DNA of 64,000 nucleotides from Lytechinus pictus (GCF_037042905.1 NC_087252.1:33231494-33295493); one strand, 5' to 3'; positions 1-8,842 are shown, counted from the first letter of the stretch. Numbers and translations: made by a program. Notes: generated from the letters alone by a model not told the origin.

Positions 1-531
1 TCCCTTCAGGGAAACGCCTGATCGGAGAAGGATTCGTTTTCCAGCAGGACAATGACCCAAAACACATGTCAAGACTATGCAAAGACTACTTGAAGAAAAA
101 GGAACAGAAGCAAGTCCTGGAAATCATGGATTGGCCAACCTAGTCCCCAGATCTCAATCCCATCGAGTTTTCCATCGAATTTTCCATATCAGTGAAACAC
201 TGAGTATTGTTTGATTTTATTTTTGTGGCTGACTACTGACTAGGAAAAGGAAAAATAAATGAAGTTGCACATGTTTTAATGTAAAAGCTCTGAATAAAAG
301 CAATAACTGCATGTAATAAAAGAAGTTAGCATTTTGAAAGAATGCCATCTTGACTGGTAGCCAGACATTTGAGAGAGTATAAATTTGTTTGAATCAATAA
401 CAAAATGTACACTGCTGTATAATCTTCACTTTAAAACAAAAATTCAACTATGCTATGAGCCTCAATATCAATAAAGTCTATAAAAGCACACACTGAATGC
501 AGGTGTTCCCAAACTTTTGGAGGGGAGTGTA
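1..531 (+). mobile_element. 3' part of a degenerate Tc1/mariner-type DNA transposon
   Basis: Frame 3 of the plus strand reads a Tc1-type transposase C-terminus: the motif QQDNDPKH (catalytic Asp codon at 48-50) and SPDLNPIE (catalytic Glu codon at 165-167). There are 38 residues between them, so it reads as DD38E rather than the DD34E of classical Tc1. An in-frame TAG at 141-143, just before SPDLNPIE, and loss of the usual sequence after the Glu show it is inactive. After about 300 bp of AT-rich DNA, 501-529 looks like a Tc1-type terminal inverted repeat ending in GGGGAGTG, followed by TA (530-531), the expected target duplication. The 5' half lies outside the window. The family is clear; the subfamily rests only on the spacing. 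Confidence 0.85.
3..185 (+). pseudogene. transposase C-terminal fragment (Tc1/mariner, DDE domain), broken
   Basis: About 60 codons of a DDE transposase remain, covering the second Asp to the final Glu of the catalytic triad. Transposases of this family cut and paste the element at TA dinucleotides in the nucleus. The N-terminal DNA-binding domain and first Asp are outside the window. The TAG at 141-143 would remove the catalytic Glu. After the Glu codon a short duplicated stretch (TTTTCCATCGAA-like, 168-186) replaces the usual C-terminal tail, and the frame ends soon after. It is a dead copy. Confidence 0.8.
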
Positions 532-1020
532 TATAGCGCTTTTTCCAGAGGATACAAAGTGTTGTCGATGGCATAAGACAAGTTAAGGTTTATGGTTATA
601 TAAGTGTGCTTTGAGATGATTTTGTGAAGAGGTCAAGAGAAGAAAGGTTTCGAAGAAATGGAGGGAGTTTGTTCCAAAGACGGGGGGGGGGGGGGGGGGG
701 GGCAAGAGATCGAAAAGAGTTGAAACCGGCCTGTTTTCTGGATTTTGGAATGACATAGGAAGGAGCAGCTGTAGAACGAAGAGAGTATGTAGATCTTTGT
801 TGCTGAAATAATGAAGAAATGTAAGAAGGAAGTATGGTTGACAGAGATTTATAGGTTTCGATAATGTATTCTATCAGAAACAGGTATCAATGAAGTTCAT
901 TTGAAAGAGGGGTAGCATGACACCATTTGGTTTTTGACAGATTAAGCGTGCACATTATTTTGTTCTGAAGGCGTTAAAGTAGGGCGATAAGGAGAAGGGC
1001 ATTAACAGAAAGAATGCAAA
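532..1020. other. intergenic, purine-rich, no gene recognised
   Basis: This stretch is rich in A and G on the plus strand and contains no long open frame. It may be an old interspersed repeat, but I recognise no protein motif, RNA or terminal repeat. Its only striking element is the poly-G run at 682-702. Confidence 0.5.
682..702 (+). repeat. poly-G homopolymer, 21 bases
   Basis: An uninterrupted run of 21 G follows CAAAGAC and precedes CAAGAGATC. Runs of this length are unstable and often mis-sized by sequencing, so the exact length should not be trusted. Confidence 0.9.
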
Positions 1021-1800
1021 AACATTTATTTGTATATTTATATGTCCAAATTCACCGGCATATTCCTTCACGCGTAATTATGTAAATATGAATTTAATAA
1101 TGTAGTATTTCCTCGATTTGGTAATTGACTCCTGAATTTTGTATTAATTGTAATAGATTTAATGAATTGATATTTTTCAAGTGGATAATTTTTGGCACAA
1201 AACCAATTATTTTAATCAAAATTTCATTGATAATCCGTTTGACAGCTCAAGCAATTCATAATAATGATATTTCGGCTTTGTTTTAAGTAATATATAACGC
1301 AATAATGGATTTATTGTACTGGCTTTAAATTAATTAGCATTTTCATTGAGTAATTGTGGAAAATGACAATTTATCTATTCACAGTATTAATACGGTCTCA
1401 ACTAAAACAATTATTATTAAATAAATAATTATTTTCAATTTATTTAATTTTAATTGCTCTCTTTTCTATTCATGACAGTGATCCATTATCAACTCATCAA
1501 TAATAATATCTAATAAAATTACCGGATGTCGTCTAGCATTTTTTTAATATGTTCATTTACCTGCATGACATGTAGGTTTTATTTAGAATTCATTGTTATT
1601 TTTAAGGTGAATTATTGTAATAATGACTAAACTACCCTCCATCATTCAGTTTAAAAGAATAGCTCATGATTTTTTTTTTTTTAAATCTCACCTCCTCTGT
1701 TACATGTATTATTGTGAATATGTATTTTTATATTATATTTATATGAACCTTGTGTTGTGTTGGCTGCGGTTTTTTACATTGTTGTATTTTGTAAATAAAT
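1021..1800. other. AT-rich intergenic DNA, no gene seen
   Basis: Very AT-rich sequence with many TAAT and ATTA runs and a T-run at about 1670-1682. No open frame of useful length, RNA gene or terminal repeat is apparent. Confidence 0.6.
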
Positions 1801-2259
1801 AAACCATAATATACAGGGGTCATGGGTCAGCTGAGTCAGCACAGTTACTGGAAGGAGTAAGGTTGCAAAGGACCGGAAACATTCAGGAAATTTGGAAAAT
1901 TCCCACGAAATTCCAGTTTATTCCCGTGGAAAGTTTCCAGCGTGAAAATTTGTCGGCAACCTTGGGCAGGAAGGTGAGGAAAAGTGGGGGAAGGTGGGGG
2001 AGGGAATGAAATTTATGAGATATGAAATAATTGATGACAAAAAATACGAGATGGCGATCTTACCCCTTTGGTTGGTATAAACTGCACTAAGCTCAAGTTC
2101 GGCACACCCACCAAATGCGTTACAATTGACCGTACCGCATTCGCTCAAGTCCTCTGATGCCTCAGTGGTGTTACCCTGGATCAGGCATGAGTAACACAGC
2201 TGACATGATCCTGGCGAATAGAGAAAACACTGACGTTAGTCTTTCACGATTGGTGTTTC
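1801..2259. other. intergenic DNA with GGAAATTT/TTCCC motifs, no gene recognised
   Basis: Between about 1875 and 1950 short related motifs alternate in both orientations (GGAAATTT, GGAAAATTCCC, TTCCCGTGGAAAG), as in decayed palindromic repeats. The minus-strand open frame of 76 codons here has low-complexity content and no recognisable domain, so I do not call it a gene. Confidence 0.4.
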
Positions 2260-2482
2260 ATGGCTGCACTGCAAACATACCGGTGTTAAGTTAACACCAT
2301 AGGAAAAGACCAGAGGGGTGTTGAAACAACACCGCGTCGGCTTTAAGCTAACACCAGACAGGCAATTAAACAATACTAACCAGTGTTAAGTCAATATCGG
2401 TTTGACCCTTAACTTGTGTTGTTTTCATCTATTCCCTGGTGTTATTCTATATAGACTGGTGCTATGGTGCTAAATCTACACT
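2260..2482. repeat. cluster of GGTGTTAA palindromes, probable non-autonomous DNA transposon relic
   Basis: GGTGTTAA and its complement TTAACACC recur in exact and diverged form. 2282-2298 is a perfect 8 bp palindrome with a one-base centre. 2317-2323 and 2327-2333 are a perfect 7 bp inverted pair (GGTGTTG / CAACACC). Further copies are near 2346, 2393, 2415, 2438 and 2458. CACTGCAAA at 2267-2275 resembles the terminus of short non-autonomous elements, but no matching right end is visible. The element identity is an inference; the palindromes are observed. Confidence 0.55.
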
Positions 2483-2589
2483 AGTAGCGGACGCAGGGTG
2501 GTTATGGGTGTTCACCCCCCCCCCTTAATTTTGTTTTTGCTTGTCAACATTTTATTCAGCTTGAACCCCCCCCTCCCCCCATTCAAAAA
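2483..2589. repeat. C-rich low-complexity stretch
   Basis: Two C-runs (about 2514-2524 and 2566-2580) flank a T-rich segment. It resembles the C-rich ends of other repeats in this flank, such as 3960-4251, but no terminal inverted repeat could be matched. Confidence 0.4.
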
Positions 2590-3775
2590 TCCTGCAAGTT
2601 TCAAGTTTCATGTTTATTTTGTATTGATTTCAAATCCAAACATAAAGGATTACAATCAAAATAAAATTAACAATTTTTGTATAAATTATGGAACATATTA
2701 AGTTACAATGATAAATTAACATTTCTACCAATAAACAGAGTCACAAATTAAACAAAATGAAAACAACAGGAAAAACATAACAAAACAAATCAAATGCAGG
2801 AAAAAAAACTATATGCTGTCAGAAACTGTTTCACTCGACAATCTGTCAATTAACATGTCATAATTCTTCTTATCAAAACAAAAATTAGCAGCTACTACGT
2901 CGTTCTAAAAAACAACTGCAAATATCATATAATATGTGAAATATTGTTATTGCTTTAATTCGAGGCCATGCTATTGATATACTTGGATCGCAAATCCTAC
3001 ATTTTATTTATTCCAGTGATGCATATTTTAATTATATCCGTTTCTTTGGGCGCTAACAAAAACTTAAAATTTCCAACATCATTGCATTTAATAAAATCAG
3101 GTATTTTTTTCTTGTCAATCAGGTTGGTACGGGGAATATCGAGATATCTGCATTGGGTAATAAAATGATATTCATCTTCAACATCAAGATGACAAAGAGG
3201 ACAGAGCCTATTTTCTACTGGAATCTGCCTTGTTCGATCATTATTTTATTATCGCTTATTCGGAGTTTGATGAAGGTTGTAATGTCCTTTTTGTCAATAT
3301 CCAAGAGTAAATGATTTTCCAATTCATAATTACATTTTAATTTATTGTATGCTTTGAGTTTCTTGTTGTATTCACTACAATTTTCGTCAAGACTTTCTTT
3401 CCAATATTTTATATATCTCTCTTTAAATTTGTCAACTAGTGCTTTTTTAAACATATTTTACCGAGAATGTATTTTGACCATACATGACTGTGTAAATCCT
3501 GCTACATCAAAAAGTTTTTCTATTTTTTTTGTGAGAGTTGTTTTATTGTCTAATCCATCCACATATGTCATTTGATAATACTTGTGTCTGGGGCTTCGAT
3601 GATGTGATACCAAGAATCTAATAACAGATAGTGACATTGGATGGCGACCAGTTTCTGATAAGACTGCATTATTTACTGCACTTTTGTTTAAACCAAGGGT
3701 ATATTTTATTAATCTTAATTGAATACTTTCTGGTATAAAATTAGTCATATAATATTTTTCTTTTCCTGCATGCGT
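2590..3775 (-). mobile_element. 3' end of a decayed non-LTR retrotransposon
   Basis: On the minus strand this region carries the C-terminal part of a LINE-type ORF2 (2997-3748) followed by about 400 bp of AT-rich sequence that would be the 3' untranslated region. The reverse transcriptase core and endonuclease, expected at higher coordinates, are absent, consistent with 5' truncation during target-primed reverse transcription. I could not fix the two ends exactly; no clean poly-A tail or target duplication was found. Confidence 0.6.
2997..3748 (-). pseudogene. C-terminal fragment of non-LTR retrotransposon ORF2, with stop and frameshift
   Basis: Two open segments lie in one frame: 3748-3461, then TAA (3458-3460), then 3454-3218. 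A second break, an indel near 3219-3222, moves the frame, after which reading continues to TAG at 2997-2999. The last part has the motif CPLC then H and C in a C-x2-C-x8-H-x4-C arrangement, followed by a hydrophobic stretch. This is the zinc-knuckle region found after the reverse transcriptase in many animal LINE-like proteins. The first part (LRLIKYTLGLNKSAVNNAV) resembles the linker that precedes it in such proteins. Family assignment is from memory of these motifs. Confidence 0.65.
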
Positions 3776-3959
3776 ACGCTACTGCTCAACACTGGTGAGG
3801 GCCTTTAGGCGAAATGGGGGAAGTTCTGAATTGATGCACACGTTGTCTAGAGTTTCAATCCATAGTCACATCTTTTGGATGGTAAGGTTAAGAACCCGGC
3901 TAAGAATTGCGAACAGGGGCTTGGATCATGCCCTCCCCACCCCCCCCCCCCTTCTCCTC
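3776..3959. other. short intergenic stretch, C-run at its right end
   Basis: No gene or repeat boundary is recognised. A C-run near 3939-3950 directly precedes the terminal-repeat element at 3960. Confidence 0.4.
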
Positions 3960-4251
3960 GGCAGTGGCGGATCCAGGGGGGGGGCACAGCCAGCCCGTGC
4001 CCCCCCCCTTTGTGAATCAAAACTAAAATGTGTAAAGTGTACCCCCCTCACATACAGACACTTTTGAAAGTGATGACCATTGTTTTGGGGGGAGGGCTTG
4101 TCCAATTTTTTCGGGGGACGAAATATCATTACTTTTTGGTAAAAACTTTTTTTTAATGTGTTTATTATTGTTTTTTGGGGGGGCTTGTCGAATTTTTCTT
4201 CGGAAAAATGTGCCCCCCCCCCCCTTGGAAAATCCTGGATCCGCCCCTGCC
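3960..4251. mobile_element. 292 bp MITE-like element with 18 bp terminal inverted repeats
   Basis: The left end (3960-3977, GGCAGTGGCGGATCCAGG) and the complement of the right end (4234-4251) match at 17 of 18 positions. Just inside both ends are G/C homopolymer runs. Open frames on both strands are proline/glycine-rich products of these runs and are not genes. Elements with the same GGCGGATCCAGG end are, to my recollection, common in marine invertebrate genomes. No transposase is encoded, so it would depend on a partner. The target duplication was not resolved. Confidence 0.6.
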
Positions 4252-5021
4252 CCACGGCTCGCCCTGCTCGAAAGAACAAAGTGTCTCACAGGGCATGTGA
4301 TCACAGTGGGTTCACAAAGTGTTCACAACGGTCTTCAAAGGGTTCACAAAATATCATTTTCACGATTAAAATGCTCGACTTTAACATTGCAAAGATACTT
4401 CACTTTTTGTGGTCACTTTGTGCACACTTTATGGACATGAAAGATTTTTTCCCAAGTCTACCCCTCTCTTTATTTTATTCACTTGTCTTCCTCCTTTCAT
4501 TTTTCCTCTCCTTTTATTCTCCTCTGGTTTTTTCTCCCACCCCCTTTATCATTTTTTAGAAGCAAAATGGGAACACACGGCCCCTGCGCCCCCCCCCCCC
4601 CCCCAACGAATCCGCCTGTGTTCGTGTTTTGTCATGATACAGCTTTGGTCAAAACCAAAACCGCCCAAAACCGCATGATATTAAGCCATTGAACAGAAGT
4701 ATTTGCAGACAGATATAATGCTTTCTGTTGTATCGGTATAAAACCCAAAATTGATTGATGCAATATTGGCAGACATGCAACAAGACACGAAAATGTATAC
4801 GTGGGAATGTATTGTAAATTCAGGATAAATCTAAATCCGTCGATTACGAGGCAGTTTAAAATGGCGTGTTGAAAATCTTTCCCACAAACCTATACTTAAA
4901 ATTGACCTAAGGAATAAAAATAATATCGTCAAAGTAGGTCTGTTAACACACAAACAGGAAAGCAAAGAAAATAAACTGCATTTAGGACTAATGAACAAAA
5001 CATGGCGGAGCTCACATCACA
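4252..5021. other. left flank of the array, no gene recognised
   Basis: Contains a T/C-rich segment (about 4440-4560), a C-run of about 16 (4589-4604) and AT-rich unique-looking DNA. The plus-strand open frames of 69-133 codons between 4156 and 4692 read through homopolymers and the terminal-repeat element and show no domain. No RNA gene was seen. Confidence 0.5.
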
Positions 5022-5076
5022 CTGCTGCACTCACTGCTATGCTACACTCCTTCACTGCTATGCTGCTGCACTCACT
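5022..5076 (+). repeat. nested short direct repeats in the flank
   Basis: CTGCTGCACTCACT occurs at 5022-5035 and again at 5063-5076. TCACTGCTATGCT occurs at 5031-5043 and 5052-5064. The two pairs overlap, which suggests a small local duplication. Confidence 0.7.
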
Positions 5077-5631
5077 AATCGCTGTGTAGAACTAGAACGA
5101 ACGTATACACATTGCACATACTCGTCTAACAGCACGTGAGTGAACGGGGTCTGATGAGTGCCGAATTACAGTAGAAAAGCAAGATATTCATTCGACCCAA
5201 CCCATTCAAAAGATTTTTTAATTTGATACAGCTGATTGACAAAAGTGTATGCATTCGATTCACCATCCAGCATAGATTCCAGAAAGGACAATCACAGAAA
5301 TTCCTTCGTCCAAATTGGTAAGAAATATTACTTAACTTTTAAGAACTATTTGACTGGCGAAAGAATGCCCGCCTCTACTGAAAAAGCCGGTCGTTTTCGG
5401 GAAGTCCCCTGAAAATTGAGAAAAATCACCGGTGGAATCGATTACAAGCACGAGAAGCGTGTGACTTTCTCAGCAACTCCGCCGTCTACGACGAAGATGT
5501 AATACAAATAGAAACAGTGAAACTGAGGTAGTGGATACGGAATTGTTTAATAATTTATTCAATTTCTTTTCGAGAAAGACAAATGGAAAATGGTTGAATA
5601 CAATGTTCAATTTACAATGAAAGAAAGAGCT

Positions 5632-5660
5632 CCCCCCCCCCCCCTACAAGAAAAAAAAAA
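5632..5660. repeat. C13 and A10 runs downstream of U2 (unit 1)
   Basis: Thirteen C (5632-5644), TACAAG, then ten A (5651-5660). In transcript sense this is a T-run followed by a G-run about 75-100 bases past the U2 3' end. The C-run varies from 10 to 15 among units and accounts for most of the variation in unit length. Confidence 0.9.
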
Positions 5661-5701
5661 GTAAGAAAAACAGCGTAATTCAGGTGGAGGAAAAGTAACA
5701 T

Positions 5702-5724
5702 TCTTTCTTTGGTATTTTATTAAC
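5702..5724 (-). promoter_or_regulatory. snRNA 3' box (unit 1)
   Basis: In transcript sense the sequence starts GTTAATAAAATACC and ends AAAGAAAGA. The second part fits the metazoan snRNA 3' box core AAARNNAGA exactly, and GTTA fits its 5' half. It begins 9 bases after the mapped RNA end. The box directs 3' end formation of Pol II snRNA precursors by the Integrator complex. The same sequence lies 9-31 bases beyond every copy; in units 53-57 one spacer base changes (T to G on the plus strand, for example at 59141). Confidence 0.85.
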
Positions 5725-5736
5725 CCCTTGAGGGGT
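5723..5736 (-). other. hairpin at the U2 3' end (unit 1)
   Basis: ACCCC-TCAA-GGGGT can form a five-base-pair stem with a four-base loop. It joins the last bases of the mature RNA to the start of the 3' box and is present in all units seen. It would exist only in the precursor. Confidence 0.6.
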
Positions 5737-5921
5737 GGGCCGATCCCGGAGGTACTGCAATACCGGGCCAACCCGTGGCCAGGACGGAGCAAGCCCCTAT
5801 TCCATGGCCTAAGTTCAAAAATCAGTTTAATATACAAGCGATTCGGTGAATCGCGTTTCAGATATTAAGCTGAAAAGAACAGATACTACACATGATCTTA
5901 GCCAAAAGGCCGAGAAGCGAT
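5733..5921 (-). ncRNA. U2: U2 snRNA, copy 1 (leftmost)
   Basis: U2 is the RNA of the spliceosomal U2 snRNP, which pairs with the intron branch site. The RNA starts ATCGCTTCTCGGCCTTTTGG, the near-invariant animal U2 5' end. GTAGTA at nt 33-38 is the branch-site recognition sequence. Stem IIa (about nt 48-65) and stem IIb (GCGATTC/GAATCGC, nt 68-84) follow, then the Sm site ATTTTTG at nt 100-106, stem III (GGGGCTTGCTCC) and stem IV with its conserved loop TATTGCAGTA before the ACCC end. The length of 189 nt matches the usual 187-190. The 3' end is set by similarity and may be off by one or two bases. It is the copy nearest the left edge and has the standard sequence; its C-run is 13. Confidence 0.97.
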
Positions 5922-5944
5922 ACCGAGTTGCCGTTTTCGGAAAG

Positions 5945-5951
5945 CTATATA
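5945..5951 (-). promoter_or_regulatory. TATA-like box of U2 (unit 1)
   Basis: TATATAG in transcript sense lies at -30 to -24 from the U2 start at 5921. Vertebrate Pol II snRNA genes lack a TATA box, whereas sea urchin U2 promoters are known to need one, so this supports an echinoderm-like promoter. The same offset holds in other units; units 54, 55 and 57 have TATATAT instead. Confidence 0.75.
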
Positions 5952-5974
5952 CAATAAATTACAATAAAGAAAAA

Positions 5975-5992
5975 CAGTGAGGCAACGTTACC
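5975..5992 (-). promoter_or_regulatory. candidate proximal sequence element (unit 1)
   Basis: GGTAACGTTGCCTCACTG lies at -71 to -54, the position where the snRNA-activating complex binds in animals. It is conserved in all units except for one base in unit 52 (58369). I assign it by position; I cannot match it to a consensus with certainty. Confidence 0.5.
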
Positions 5993-6039
5993 ATTCTACA
6001 GAGTTTAACCGTATAACAACCTCAATATCTTTTAAAAGG

Positions 6040-6087
6040 ACAATAGCTATCGGACGAAGATATTAACACATTCCGGCGAGCTATTGT
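6040..6087. promoter_or_regulatory. 9 bp inverted repeat upstream of U2 (unit 1)
   Basis: ACAATAGCT (6040-6048) and AGCTATTGT (6079-6087) are exact inverted copies, at about -119 to -127 and -158 to -166. Both arms are kept in both spacer types. This could be a distal activating element or a cruciform-forming sequence; the function is a guess. Confidence 0.4.
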
Positions 6088-6769
6088 TTCTAACAAACCG
6101 GGGCAAAGACATTGACCAAACCTTGTTTATAGAAATGATATCAAGCATCAAAGGTTAAAAAGTGTCTCTTTTGTAAGAGTTTTCTCGACGACGTACATTG
6201 TCAGCCATGAACGGGTAGATACGGGGTGAATGCCAATTTCATTCAAAAGATTTTTTAATTTGATACAGCTGATTGACAAAAGTGTATGCATTCGATTCAC
6301 CATCCAGCATAGATTCCAGAAAGGACAATCACAGAAATTCCTTCGTCCAAATTGGTAAGAAATATTACTTAACTTTTAAGAACTATTTGACTGGCGAAAG
6401 AATGCCCGCCTCTACTGAAAAAGCCGGTCGTTTTCGGGAAGTCCCCTGAAAATTGAGAAAAATCACCGGTGGAATCGATTACAAGCACGAGAAGCGTGTG
6501 ACTTTCTCAGCAACTCCGCCGTCTACGACGAAGATGTAATACAAATAGAAACAGTGAAACTGAGGTAGTGGATACGGAATTGTTTAATAATTTATTCAAT
6601 TTCTTTTCGAGAAAGACAAATGGAAAATGGTTGAATACAATGTTCAATTTACAATGAAAGAAAGAGCTCCCCCCCCCCCCCTACAAGAAAAAAAAAAGTA
6701 AGAAAAACAGCGTAATTCAGGTGGAGGAAAAGTAACATTCTTTCTTTGGTATTTTATTAACCCCTTGAG

Positions 6770-6958
6770 GGGTGGGCCGATCCCGGAGGTACTGCAATAC
6801 CGGGCCAACCCGTGGCCAGGACGGAGCAAGCCCCTATTCCATGGCCTAAGTTCAAAAATCAGTTTAATATACAAGCGATTCGGTGAATCGCGTTTCAGAT
6901 ATTAAGCTGAAAAGAACAGATACTACACATGATCTTAGCCAAAAGGCCGAGAAGCGAT
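6770..6958 (-). ncRNA. U2: U2 snRNA, copy 2
   Basis: Standard sequence as copy 1. Period from copy 1 is 1037 bp; C-run 13. Confidence 0.97.
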
Positions 6959-7806
6959 ACCGAGTTGCCGTTTTCGGAAAGCTATATACAATAAATTACA
7001 ATAAAGAAAAACAGTGAGGCAACGTTACCATTCTACAGAGTTTAACCGTATAACAACCTCAATATCTTTTAAAAGGACAATAGCTATCGGACGAAGATAT
7101 TAACACATTCCGGCGAGCTATTGTTTCTAACAAACCGGGGCAAAGACATTGACCAAACCTTGTTTATAGAAATGATATCAAGCATCAAAGGTTAAAAAGT
7201 GTCTCTTTTGTAAGAGTTTTCTCGACGACGTACATTGTCAGCCATGAACGGGTAGATACGGGGTGAATGCCAATTTCATTCAAAAGATTTTTTAATTTGA
7301 TACAGCTGATTGACAAAAGTGTATGCATTCGATTCACCATCCAGCATAGATTCCAGAAAGGACAATCACAGAAATTCCTTCGTCCAAATTGGTAAGAAAT
7401 ATTACTTAACTTTTAAGAACTATTTGACTGGCGAAAGAATGCCCGCCTCTACTGAAAAAGCCGGTCGTTTTCGGGAAGTCCCCTGAAAATTGAGAAAAAT
7501 CACCGGTGGAATCGATTACAAGCACGAGAAGCGTGTGACTTTCTCAGCAACTCCGCCGTCTACGACGAAGATGTAATACAAATAGAAACAGTGAAACTGA
7601 GGTAGTGGATACGGAATTGTTTAATAATTTATTCAATTTCTTTTCGAGAAAGACAAATGGAAAATGGTTGAATACAATGTTCAATTTACAATGAAAGAAA
7701 GAGCTCCCCCCCCCCCCCTACAAGAAAAAAAAAAGTAAGAAAAACAGCGTAATTCAGGTGGAGGAAAAGTAACATTCTTTCTTTGGTATTTTATTAACCC
7801 CTTGAG

Positions 7807-7995
7807 GGGTGGGCCGATCCCGGAGGTACTGCAATACCGGGCCAACCCGTGGCCAGGACGGAGCAAGCCCCTATTCCATGGCCTAAGTTCAAAAATCAGT
7901 TTAATATACAAGCGATTCGGTGAATCGCGTTTCAGATATTAAGCTGAAAAGAACAGATACTACACATGATCTTAGCCAAAAGGCCGAGAAGCGAT
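7807..7995 (-). ncRNA. U2: U2 snRNA, copy 3
   Basis: Standard sequence; period 1037 bp; C-run 13. Confidence 0.97.
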
Positions 7996-8842
7996 ACCGA
8001 GTTGCCGTTTTCGGAAAGCTATATACAATAAATTACAATAAAGAAAAACAGTGAGGCAACGTTACCATTCTACAGAGTTTAACCGTATAACAACCTCAAT
8101 ATCTTTTAAAAGGACAATAGCTATCGGACGAAGATATTAACACATTCCGGCGAGCTATTGTTTCTAACAAACCGGGGCAAAGACATTGACCAAACCTTGT
8201 TTATAGAAATGATATCAAGCATCAAAGGTTAAAAAGTGTCTCTTTTGTAAGAGTTTTCTCGACGACGTACATTGTCAGCCATGAACGGGTAGATACGGGG
8301 TGAATGCCAATTTCATTCAAAAGATTTTTTAATTTGATACAGCTGATTGACAAAAGTGTATGCATTCGATTCACCATCCAGCATAGATTCCAGAAAGGAC
8401 AATCACAGAAATTCCTTCGTCCAAATTGGTAAGAAATATTACTTAACTTTTAAGAACTATTTGACTGGCGAAAGAATGCCCGCCTCTACTGAAAAAGCCG
8501 GTCGTTTTCGGGAAGTCCCCTGAAAATTGAGAAAAATCACCGGTGGAATCGATTACAAGCACGAGAAGCGTGTGACTTTCTCAGCAACTCCGCCGTCTAC
8601 GACGAAGATGTAATACAAATAGAAACAGTGAAACTGAGGTAGTGGATACGGAATTGTTTAATAATTTATTCAATTTCTTTTCGAGAAAGACAAATGGAAA
8701 ATGGTTGAATACAATGTTCAATTTACAATGAAAGAAAGAGCTCCCCCCCCCCCCTACAAGAAAAAAAAAAGTAAGAAAAACAGCGTAATTCAGGTGGAGG
8801 AAAAGTAACATTCTTTCTTTGGTATTTTATTAACCCCTTGAG

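Larger units (their letters stand above)
5203..6239 (-). repeat. representative array unit (unit 1, 1037 bp)
   Basis: Reading right to left: upstream region (6239 to about 5993), candidate PSE (5975-5992), TATA-like box (5945-5951), U2 RNA (5733-5921), 3' box (5702-5724), A-run (5651-5660) and C-run (5632-5644), then spacer down to 5203. The spacer (5203-5631) was searched by eye for U1, U4, U5, U6, 5S rRNA and tRNA sequences; none was found. Confidence 0.9.

Noticed and set aside
3926-4692. Overlapping frames of 69-133 codons on both strands
   Set aside because: They read through C/G homopolymers and the terminal-repeat element and have low-complexity Pro/Gly-rich products without domains.
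5133-5138. CACGTG E-box, a motif used by sea urchin snRNA distal promoters
   Set aside because: It lies outside the array, on the downstream side of the first U2 gene, and is not repeated in the units.
5100-5202. A decayed partial unit left of the array (TGAACGGGGT near 5142 resembles the spacer)
   Set aside because: Only about ten bases match and the following sequence does not align.
5388-5530. Promoter-like words in the spacer (CGTTTTCGG, AACAGTGA) resembling the U2 upstream region
   Set aside because: The spacing between the two words is about three times that in the real promoter and there is no TATA-like box or RNA start between them, so it is probably chance.
5203-5631. A second RNA gene in the spacer (U1, U4, U5, U6, 5S rRNA or tRNA)
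   Set aside because: None of the diagnostic sequences of these RNAs was found on either strand by reading.
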